From Kiloniellales bacterium (GTDB taxonomy: Bacteria > Pseudomonadota > Alphaproteobacteria > Kiloniellales > JAKSBE01), in contig JASJAL010000178.1 of assembly GCA_030067055.1 (NCBI GenBank), forward strand, positions 1-11,404: a stretch of 11,404 bases of DNA, written 5' to 3'. The translations under genes were made by a program, and so were the position numbers. The notes below the pieces were generated by a model. It ran no database searches. It was not told the DNA's origin and was given only the letters and a program-made list of their open reading frames with translations. Below are positions 1-6,039 of the stretch, one piece after another (within the stretch, counting starts at the first letter, position 1; each line of letters opens with the position of its first letter).

Positions 1-82
1 AATTCCGTGGGCTCGCAGCGCGAGAGGCCGAAGGCCGGGAGGGGGAGTGGGCCGGTGCCGAGTTCACGCAAGTGGACGACGC

Positions 83-199
83 TCAGGACTCGCCCGGGTC
101 GCCGTCGTCGGACTTGATCGGCTTGAAATAGAGCCAAACCATCAGGCCGATGAAGGCGAAGACCTCGATGTTCAGTATGGTGTCGAGCCATTCGTTCAT
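83..199 (-). CDS. 38-residue single-pass membrane microprotein coupled to the BCCT transporter
   Basis: A short frame whose ATG overlaps the TGA stop of the transporter gene in an ATGA arrangement, with GGA six bases upstream of the start, so it should be translated by coupling. The product has an acidic N-terminus (MNEWLDT), one hydrophobic helix at about residues 8-25 rich in I, F, L, V and W, then KPIK and a polar acidic tail ending DDGDPGES. The flanking charges predict N-out, C-in. Size and placement resemble the small subunits that accompany some secondary transporters, such as MetS next to the NSS-family transporter MetP. I do not recognise a named family for this sequence. A role as accessory or stabilising subunit of the BCCT carrier is inferred. 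It is too short for most gene finders and may be missing from automatic annotation. Confidence 0.72.
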   Translation of the reverse strand: MNEWLDTILNIEVFAFIGLMVWLYFKPIKSDDGDPGES

Positions 200-1689
200 G
201 CCGGGTCCAGCCTTTCCGATTTCAGCGCCTTCAAGAGGCAGACGACCAGCAGCAACACGATAAAGACGAAGGGCAGCGCGCCCAGGGCGATGATCGACTT
301 CACCGCCTCGATGCTGTCGGACAGGATCATCACCAGTCCCAGTGCGCCCAGGATCACGCCCCAGGCCAGCTTGACCCGGGTGCTGGGGTTGAGGTCGCCA
401 CCGGTCGAGAACATGCCGAGCACGAAGGCCGCGCTGACCACGCTGGTGATGATGAAGAGGAAGGCCGCGACCACAACGGCGGCGATGGTCAGACTGGGCA
501 AGGGGAAGTAGTCGAGCACGAAGAAGGTGACGCCGTTCACGTTGTCGCGCACCTCGTCCAGGACCGTCGTCTCGACCTGCAGGGTCCCGAAGAAGCCGAC
601 ACCGCCGAAGACCCCGAACCAGAAGATCGAGAAGAAGGTCGGCACCAGGATCACGCCGCAGAGGAACTCGCGGATGGTCCGGCCCTTGGAGATCCGGGCG
701 ATGAAGACGCCGACGAAGGGCGCCCAGGCCAGCCACCAGACCATGTAGGTCAGGGTCCAGGACTGGAACCAGTTGCCGATCCGCTCGTCGAAGAAGGTGA
801 AGGTCCGGAAGCCGTGGACCAGCACCCCGCCGAAGTACTCGCCGACCGCCTCGACGATGCCGCCCATCAGGAAATAGGTCGGCCCGGTCACGAGGATAAA
901 GACCATCAGGCCGCCGGCCACCGCCATCGCGGTGTTGGACAACAAAGCCATGCCCCGGCTGAGGTCGACCATGAGCGGCAGGATGTAGGAGAGGCAGAGC
1001 ACCGCGAAGACCCCCAGCGCCAAGCCCAGGCCGCTGGCCTCGAGGCCGAAGAGGGCGTCGATGCCGGCCTTGACCTGGAACACGCCCATGGCGACCGAGC
1101 CGCCGAGGCCGATGGCAATCGCGACGATCGCCAGCAGGTTGCTGAGCCAGGCGACGCCGCGGGCCAGGCGGCCGCTCCCGAAGACCTTGACGATGGGCGC
1201 GCCGACCAGGCTGGGACAGCCACGGCGAAAGCCGAAGTAGGCGATCACCAGCCCGGTCAGGGCGTAGATCGCCCAGGCGTGCAGACCCCAGTGGAAGTTG
1301 GTGATGAAGAGCGCCGCGCCGGCGGCCTCCCGCGAATCCATGAAGTCCGCGATCAGCAGGTAATGGGTCAGGGGCTCGGCGGTGCCCCAGTAGAGCAGGC
1401 CGACGCCCATGCCCGCGGCGAAGAGCATGGCCAGCCAGGAGACCGTGGAGAACTCGGGCTCGTCGTCGTCCCGGCCGAGCTTGACCCGGCCATAGGGCGA
1501 GACCGCGAGCAGCAGGCTGACGATCAGCATGAAGCTGACCGCGAGCATGATGAACCAGGCCCGGCTGGTGAACTGGACGGCGACCAGGGTCGCGGCGAAG
1601 TCGGCGAGCCCGGCGGTGTCCAGGATTCCCCAGACCGCGAAGGCGCCGGTGATCGCCAGGGCAATGAGCAGCAAGGGATTCTGAAACAT
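196..1689 (-). CDS. BCCT-family betaine/choline/carnitine-type transporter
   Basis: A 497-residue polytopic membrane protein with about twelve hydrophobic segments, typical for the family without the long N- and C-terminal regulatory tails of BetP. The family signature is clear. Residues 91-107 contain the glycine-rich stretch GMGVG (93-97) followed by YWGTAEPL, the segment that in sodium-coupled members lines the substrate and ion path. Residues 311-340 contain the aromatic-box helix with W318, W319 and W322 (WWLAWAPFVG) followed by ARISKGRTIREF. These tryptophans match the quaternary-amine cage of BetP. Likely substrates are glycine betaine, choline or a related compatible solute, imported with sodium or protons across the inner membrane; the exact substrate cannot be read from sequence. 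It lies downstream of the polyphosphate phosphotransferase gene and overlaps the microprotein gene by 4 bp. The short tails suggest little osmosensing of the BetP type, so control may be transcriptional. Confidence 0.93.
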   Translation of the reverse strand: MFQNPLLLIALAITGAFAVWGILDTAGLADFAATLVAVQFTSRAWFIMLAVSFMLIVSLLLAVSPYGRVKLGRDDDEPEFSTVSWLAMLFAAGMGVGLLYWGTAEPLTHYLLIADFMDSREAAGAALFITNFHWGLHAWAIYALTGLVIAYFGFRRGCPSLVGAPIVKVFGSGRLARGVAWLSNLLAIVAIAIGLGGSVAMGVFQVKAGIDALFGLEASGLGLALGVFAVLCLSYILPLMVDLSRGMALLSNTAMAVAGGLMVFILVTGPTYFLMGGIVEAVGEYFGGVLVHGFRTFTFFDERIGNWFQSWTLTYMVWWLAWAPFVGVFIARISKGRTIREFLCGVILVPTFFSIFWFGVFGGVGFFGTLQVETTVLDEVRDNVNGVTFFVLDYFPLPSLTIAAVVVAAFLFIITSVVSAAFVLGMFSTGGDLNPSTRVKLAWGVILGALGLVMILSDSIEAVKSIIALGALPFVFIVLLLVVCLLKALKSERLDPA

Positions 1690-1730
1690 CGGCTTTACCC
1701 CCGGGCGGCGCTGAGGCCTTGCGAGTCAGC

Positions 1731-1757
1731 GGGGCCGGTCTCTGGCAGACCGGCCCC
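1731..1757 (-). terminator. Perfect 11-bp GC-rich hairpin between the phosphotransferase and transporter genes
   Basis: GGGGCCGGTCT and AGACCGGCCCC form a perfect 11-bp stem around a 5-base loop. It sits about 84 bp past the PPK2-type stop codon and about 42 bp before the transporter ATG. Neither strand has a T-run after the stem, so it is not a classical intrinsic terminator. It may be a partial terminator, an mRNA stabiliser or a 5' leader structure of the transporter mRNA. Confidence 0.4.
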
Positions 1758-1841
1758 TAGCCGCCCGCAGGGTACGCGCGATTCGCCGCGAAGGCCAATC
1801 GGCGGATCGGTCAGGCATCGGAGACCGGATTGTCCCCGACC

Positions 1842-3344
1842 TCAGAGTTCGGCTTCGAGGCGGTCGGCGATGGCCTTCAGGACCTTGACCCGGGCGAAGA
1901 GCTTGTCGTTGGCCTCGACCAGGGTCCAGGGCGCCGCGGTCGTGCTGGTGCGGTCGACCATGTCGTGGACCGCCTGCTTGTATGCGTCCCACTTCTTCCG
2001 ATTGCGCCAATCCTCATCGGTGATCTTGTAGCGCTTGTAGCCGATCTTCTCGCGCTCCTTGAAGCGGCGCAGCTGTTCCTTCTTGTCGATGGCGAGCCAG
2101 AACTTGACGACGATGATGCCGGCCTCGGACAGCTCCGCCTCGAAGAAGCGGATCTCGTCGTAGGCACGCATCCAGTCGTGCTTGGCGGCGAAGCCCTCGA
2201 CCCGCTCGACCAGGACCCGGCCGTACCAGGAGCGGTCGAAGATGGCGACGTGCCCCTGCTTGGGGATGTGACGCCAGAAGCGCCAGAGATAAGGCTGCGC
2301 CTTTTCCTCGTCGCTCGGCGCCGCGATCGAGATCACGCGAGTCATGCGCGGATCCAGGGCCTGGACCACGCGGCGGATGCCGCCGCCCTTGCCGGCGGCG
2401 TCGTTACCCTCGAAGACGGCCACCACGGCGCGTTTCTCGAACTTCCGACTCAGGGTCAGGGCAGTCAGACGGCGCTGCTCTTCCTTCAACCGGGCCCGGT
2501 AGTCGTCGCGCTTCAGCGCCTGACCCAGATCCAGGGAATCGAGGATGTTGGGACCAGACCTGCTGCCGAGGGTGCTGGTGCCGGTCTCGGCGATCGCCGG
2601 CGCCGCACCGGACAAACGGCCGCGAATGGCATCGGCCAGGGTCCGGCCGATCGTCAGGTCTCGATAACGGGAGTCGGCGCTGGCGATGGGAATCCAGGGG
2701 GCGTAGGCGGTGCTTGTCACACCGATCAGCTCTTCCAGGAGCTCGATGGCGTCATCGTAGCGCTTGACGAGCTCCTTGCCGAACTCGGTCTCCTCGTCAG
2801 AGAGCTTCCAAGCCGCAGTGGCGGATTTCGTGAGCTTCTTGAATTCCTTCGCGGTCTGCTTCTTCGGCAGATAAAAGAAGGCCTTGATAATGAGCGCGCC
2901 CTCCTGGGCGAGCAGCTGCTCGAAGCGTTGGATCTCCTCGATCCGGTCCCGGAAGCGCCCGCGGCCGATCCGCCCGAGGAAGTAGTCGCGCGTCGGCCCG
3001 TCGTACCAGCTATTGAGAAAGATCCCGACCCGTCCCTTGCGCGGCAGCGCCTGCCAGAAACGCCACATGCGCGGCCGGTCCCGTTCCTCCTCGCTCGGGC
3101 GCACGGCGGCATAGGGCCGGACGTGCCGGGGGTCCATCCAGCTCAGGAGCTGCTTGGCCGCGGCGCTGCGGCCGAGGGCATCGATGCCGGCGAGCAGAAG
3201 AATGACCGGGAAGTCCCCGGACTCGAGGAGATCGAACTGGGCGTCGATCAGCCGACCGCGCAGCTGCGGCTCCTCGGCATCGAAGTCCGCCTTGTCGATC
3301 TCGTGCGGCAACATCAGGGATTCGAACATCGGGCTGCCCCCCAT
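1842..3344 (-). CDS. pap: Polyphosphate:AMP phosphotransferase, two-domain PPK2 family
   Basis: A 500-residue cytoplasmic enzyme with two tandem PPK2 kinase-fold domains, as in the class II PPK2 enzymes that use polyphosphate to phosphorylate AMP to ADP. The C-terminal domain (about 285-500) has an intact P-loop, EGNDAAGKG at 312-320, and the second catalytic block AIFDRSWYGR around D370. In the N-terminal domain (about 20-235) the matching blocks are AGIDALGRS (52-60), with the P-loop lysine replaced, and FLNSWYDG (109-116), with the aspartate and arginine lost. That half is probably not catalytic by itself. Both halves keep the WRFW motif (94-97 and 354-357). The ATG at 3344 is preceded by GGAG at a good distance; a second ATG five codons later is also possible. 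It follows the response regulator by 61 bp on the same strand. The AMP specificity is taken from the two-domain architecture. Confidence 0.9.
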   Translation of the reverse strand: MGGSPMFESLMLPHEIDKADFDAEEPQLRGRLIDAQFDLLESGDFPVILLLAGIDALGRSAAAKQLLSWMDPRHVRPYAAVRPSEEERDRPRMWRFWQALPRKGRVGIFLNSWYDGPTRDYFLGRIGRGRFRDRIEEIQRFEQLLAQEGALIIKAFFYLPKKQTAKEFKKLTKSATAAWKLSDEETEFGKELVKRYDDAIELLEELIGVTSTAYAPWIPIASADSRYRDLTIGRTLADAIRGRLSGAAPAIAETGTSTLGSRSGPNILDSLDLGQALKRDDYRARLKEEQRRLTALTLSRKFEKRAVVAVFEGNDAAGKGGGIRRVVQALDPRMTRVISIAAPSDEEKAQPYLWRFWRHIPKQGHVAIFDRSWYGRVLVERVEGFAAKHDWMRAYDEIRFFEAELSEAGIIVVKFWLAIDKKEQLRRFKEREKIGYKRYKITDEDWRNRKKWDAYKQAVHDMVDRTSTTAAPWTLVEANDKLFARVKVLKAIADRLEAEL

Positions 3345-3405
3345 CGCTCCAGAGTTTTCACAAGCTTAGCAGGGATGAGCGCCGCGTGGCGACGGGGCAG
3401 CCCGG

Positions 3406-4116
3406 TCAGTGCGTATTGTCAGACAGGATTTGTTCAGACTGGGGCTTGTCCAGCCGGTAGCCGTGGCCGCGCACGGTCTCGATGCTGGGGACATCGGGGC
3501 CGGCACCGATCTTGCGGCGCAGCCGGCCGACGTAGACGTCGACCACGTTGGTCAGGGGATCGGAATCGTAGCCCCAGACGGCCGAGAGGATGCGCTGGCG
3601 GGAGAAGACCTTGCCGGGGGCACCGAGGAAAAGATCGAGGATGGCGATCTCCTTGGCTGTCAGGTCCAGGCGTTCCTCGCCGCAGGTCGCGATCATGGAC
3701 TCCCGGTCGAAGACCAGGGCGCCGCAGGCGATCCGCACGGTCGGCCTTTCAAAGTTTCCGGCGCGCCGGACCAGGGCCTCGAGCCGGGCGAGCAGCTCGT
3801 CGAAGGCGAAGGGCTTGGTCAGGTAGTCGTCGGCGCCGAGCTTCAGGCCCTTGACCCGCGCGTCGAGCTCGTCCATCGCGGTCAGCATCAGGATCGGGGT
3901 CAGCACGCCGCCGTGGCGGAGTTGCTCGCAGACCTGATGGCCGTGCAGCTTGGGCAGCATGAGATCAAGCACGATGACGTCGAACTCGCCTTCCCGGCCG
4001 AGGTCCAGGCCGTCCATGCCGTCGCGGGCGACCGTCACCCCGAAGCCCTCGGCCTTGAGCCCGCGTTCTATGAAATCGGCGACCCGGCGCTCGTCTTCGA
4101 CCAGCAGGACGTTCAC
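3406..4116 (-). CDS. OmpR/PhoB-family DNA-binding response regulator
   Basis: A 236-residue two-component regulator. The receiver domain (1-118) has the acidic pair E8/D9, the phospho-acceptor D51 in VIVLDLMLP, T79 and K101 (LTKPF). The winged-helix DNA-binding domain (about 126-222) ends with the family-typical IETVRGHGYRL, and its recognition helix lies around residues 189-203 (TNVVDVYVGRLRRKI). The start is a GTG whose first four bases overlap the kinase stop as GTGA, with GAGG eight bases upstream. Translation is therefore probably coupled to the kinase, its expected partner. It should bind direct repeats as a dimer when phosphorylated; the phased half-sites upstream of the kinase gene are candidate targets. 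Which signal it serves is not evident from this protein. Confidence 0.95.
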   Translation of the reverse strand: MNVLLVEDERRVADFIERGLKAEGFGVTVARDGMDGLDLGREGEFDVIVLDLMLPKLHGHQVCEQLRHGGVLTPILMLTAMDELDARVKGLKLGADDYLTKPFAFDELLARLEALVRRAGNFERPTVRIACGALVFDRESMIATCGEERLDLTAKEIAILDLFLGAPGKVFSRQRILSAVWGYDSDPLTNVVDVYVGRLRRKIGAGPDVPSIETVRGHGYRLDKPQSEQILSDNTH

Positions 4117-5711
4117 GCCACCGTCCTCAGCTTGCGCACCGTCGGCAAGAAGACGCTGGCCGTGGTGCCTTCGCCGAGCTGGCTGTCGATGACCAGCTCG
4201 CCGTCGTGGGCGTCGGCGATCGCCTTGGCGACCGGCAGGCCGAGGCCGGTGCCCTCGGTGTGGTGCTCGCTGGCGTTGTCGCCGCGGTAGAAGCGCTCGA
4301 AGATCCGCTCCAGCTCGTCGGGGCCGATGCCGATGCCGCCGTCCCTGACCCGCACGACCACCCCTTGGCGCGCGGGACCGATGTAGAGGTCGACCTCGCC
4401 GCGCGCCTCGCTGTAGCGGATGGCATTGTCGACCAGGATCAACATGAGCTGCCGTAGGCGACCTGGGTCGCCAGAGACGATGGCCTCATCGACATCCTGT
4501 CGCAGGGCGACGGTCACGCCGCGCCTGGCGGCCAGGACCTCGGCATCGCCGCAGACGCTCGCGACGATTTCCTGGAGGGCGACCGCCTGGCGCGACATGC
4601 GGGTCTCGCCGGCGTTTTGACGGGCCACGAAGAGCAGGTCGTCGACCAGGCGTCCGGTGTGCTCGGCTTGCTCCAGAACCCGGTGCAAGGTGCCCTTGTA
4701 GTCCTCGACCTCCTTGTCGTGGCCGCGCAGGCCGATCTCGGCTTCGCCGCGGATGATCGTCAGAGGGGTGCGCAGCTCGTGACTGATGTCGGCGAAGAAG
4801 CGCCGGCGCACCTGGTCGGCCTTCTCCAGGGCGGCGTTGGCATCTTGCAATTCGGCGGTGCGCGCGGCCACCGCCCGTTCCAGGTTCACCTTGGCTGCCT
4901 CAAGATCCCGGTTCTTGGCTTCCAGTTCTCCGGCCATACGGTTGAAGCTGTTGGCAAGCTCGCCGAACTCGTCGGTGCCGGACGGCTCGATCCGGTGGGT
5001 CAGCTCGCCCTTTCTCAGGGCGCGCGTGCCGGCCAGCAACGCAACCATCGGCTGGCGCAGGCCGCGCAGCAGCAGAAGGGCGCAGAAAAGCCCGACGGCG
5101 ACAGCGAGGACCGCAAGGCCGTCGACGATCAGGTTGACCTGCCGGATGACGGCCCGCGCCTCGGCATCGGCCTCCATGACTTCGCGCTGCTCCTCGGCGA
5201 TGGCCGCCTCGAGGAGCGCCTTGAAGCTGCCGTCGATGCTCTGCTCGAGCAGGGTATTCAGCTTGATCCAGGCCTGGCCGCGCTCGCCGTCGTCCCTCAG
5301 GTTCTGGACCTCGGCGTATTCGATCAGCAAGCGGTCGATCTGGCGCTCGATCAGAGACAGCGTGTAGAGTTCCTCCCGCTCGCCTTCCTGCTCGTCTTCG
5401 TCGACGAAGGCGACCTCGTAGGCGATCATGTCGCGCAGCGAGGCGATGTCGGCCCGCAGCTTCTCAAGCAACGCCTTCTCGCCGGAACCTTGGTCCTGAT
5501 CGCCGACCAGCAAGGCGTCGGCCCACTGTTTGAAGAGCTGATAGGTGTGGCTCGACAGGCGCAGATGGCCCTCGAGAACGTCGTGCGCCAGACGGGAGCG
5601 CTCCATGTGGACCTGCGCCTGCTGGCCGCCCCAGTTCGACAATCCGGTCAGCGCGACGGTCAGGCAAACCAGGACCCCGAAGGCCAGGAGCAACTTGGTC
5701 CGGTAGTTCAT
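4113..5711 (-). CDS. Membrane sensor histidine kinase with HAMP domain
   Basis: A 532-residue inner-membrane kinase. Order: TM1 (about 6-24), a periplasmic, probably helical sensor region (25-192), TM2 (about 194-215), HAMP (216-268), a short coiled coil, HisKA with H311 in ISHELRTPLT, then HATPase with N429 (LVDNAIRYS), the G1 box around D457 (RDGGIGI), the F box FERFYRG and the G2 box TEGTGLGL (485-492). All catalytic motifs are intact. I chose the ATG at 5711 because it lies just before TM1; a longer frame from 5831 would add 40 polar, Cys-containing residues with no plausible role. The sensor region carries a strongly acidic stretch (104-114, eight of eleven residues D or E). I do not recognise its family; the fold may be a four-helix bundle. 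The kinase is transcribed first, then the regulator with a 4-bp overlap. Confidence 0.93.
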   Translation of the reverse strand: MNYRTKLLLAFGVLVCLTVALTGLSNWGGQQAQVHMERSRLAHDVLEGHLRLSSHTYQLFKQWADALLVGDQDQGSGEKALLEKLRADIASLRDMIAYEVAFVDEDEQEGEREELYTLSLIERQIDRLLIEYAEVQNLRDDGERGQAWIKLNTLLEQSIDGSFKALLEAAIAEEQREVMEADAEARAVIRQVNLIVDGLAVLAVAVGLFCALLLLRGLRQPMVALLAGTRALRKGELTHRIEPSGTDEFGELANSFNRMAGELEAKNRDLEAAKVNLERAVAARTAELQDANAALEKADQVRRRFFADISHELRTPLTIIRGEAEIGLRGHDKEVEDYKGTLHRVLEQAEHTGRLVDDLLFVARQNAGETRMSRQAVALQEIVASVCGDAEVLAARRGVTVALRQDVDEAIVSGDPGRLRQLMLILVDNAIRYSEARGEVDLYIGPARQGVVVRVRDGGIGIGPDELERIFERFYRGDNASEHHTEGTGLGLPVAKAIADAHDGELVIDSQLGEGTTASVFLPTVRKLRTVA

Positions 5712-5908
5712 TCCCGTTCCCACGAAAGCGCACGCACCCGCCGAGGCGGTTTCCGGGCACAGACAACCACAAATCCAAGCCCGGTGCGACTCATCCCTTT
5801 GTTTACCTCTCTTTCGGGACCGAGAAGTCAAAGCATCGAGACCACCCGGCTATTCTTATGTAGTTCTATAGACTTGGACCTTTGGTCCTATCGGTTTCCT
5901 GACGGCCG

Positions 5909-5947
5909 GATGAAGGCAGTCTAAACCCCGGATGAAAAGGAGATGAA
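5909..5947. promoter_or_regulatory. 11-bp-phased direct repeats, candidate response-regulator binding array
   Basis: GATGAA occurs exactly at 5909, 5931 and 5942, and a weaker match (TCTAAA) fills the empty 11-bp register at 5920. The first two exact copies extend to CCGGATGAA. On the transcribed direction the unit reads TTCATC. OmpR/PhoB-type regulators bind tandem direct repeats at about 11-bp spacing, and this array lies about 200 bp upstream of the kinase-regulator genes, just past the icd terminator. Autoregulation is an inference; no clear sigma-70 promoter was found downstream, although TATAGA at 5866-5871 (minus) is a weak -10 candidate. Confidence 0.4.
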
Positions 5948-5954
5948 TCCAACG

Positions 5955-6011
5955 GCGCGGGCTTTCACGCCAAAAGGCGTAAGGCCCCGCGCAGGCGACC
6001 TGCACGGGGCC
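5955..6011 (-). terminator. Terminator downstream of isocitrate dehydrogenase gene
   Basis: Positions 5983-6011 form a 13-bp stem (one G-U pair in the minus-strand RNA) around a 3-base loop. It begins about 29 bp past the icd stop, and the transcript continues TTACGCCTTTT, giving a short T-rich stretch. A second small hairpin (ACGCC-AAAA-GGCGT, 5967-5980) follows. The outer bases 5955-5992 can also pair as a competing hairpin that would disrupt the main stem. Confidence 0.65.
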
Positions 6012-6039
6012 GTGGTGGGCCCGAACGTGGCGTCGAGAC

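Noticed and set aside
24..40. Small GGCC-GAA-GGCC hairpin downstream of the microprotein gene
   Set aside because: The stem is only four strong pairs without a T-run; too weak to call a terminator at the window edge.
814..2031. 405-codon plus-strand open frame opposite the transporter
   Set aside because: Composition is dominated by D, E, H, Q, G and A, the typical mirror image of a hydrophobic membrane protein gene; no domain seen.
1842..3344. Degenerate N-terminal PPK2 domain as evidence of gene decay
   Set aside because: Two-domain PPK2 enzymes are an established architecture and unequal halves are plausible in it; the C-terminal P-loop and catalytic block are intact.
1830..3854. 674-codon plus-strand open frame opposite the phosphotransferase and regulator genes
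   Set aside because: It is antisense to two genes with intact catalytic motifs, has low-complexity composition and no recognisable domain; long antisense frames are expected at this GC content.
4617..5924. 435-codon plus-strand open frame opposite the histidine kinase
   Set aside because: It is a shadow of a kinase with all H, N, G1 and G2 motifs on the other strand, and has no domain of its own.
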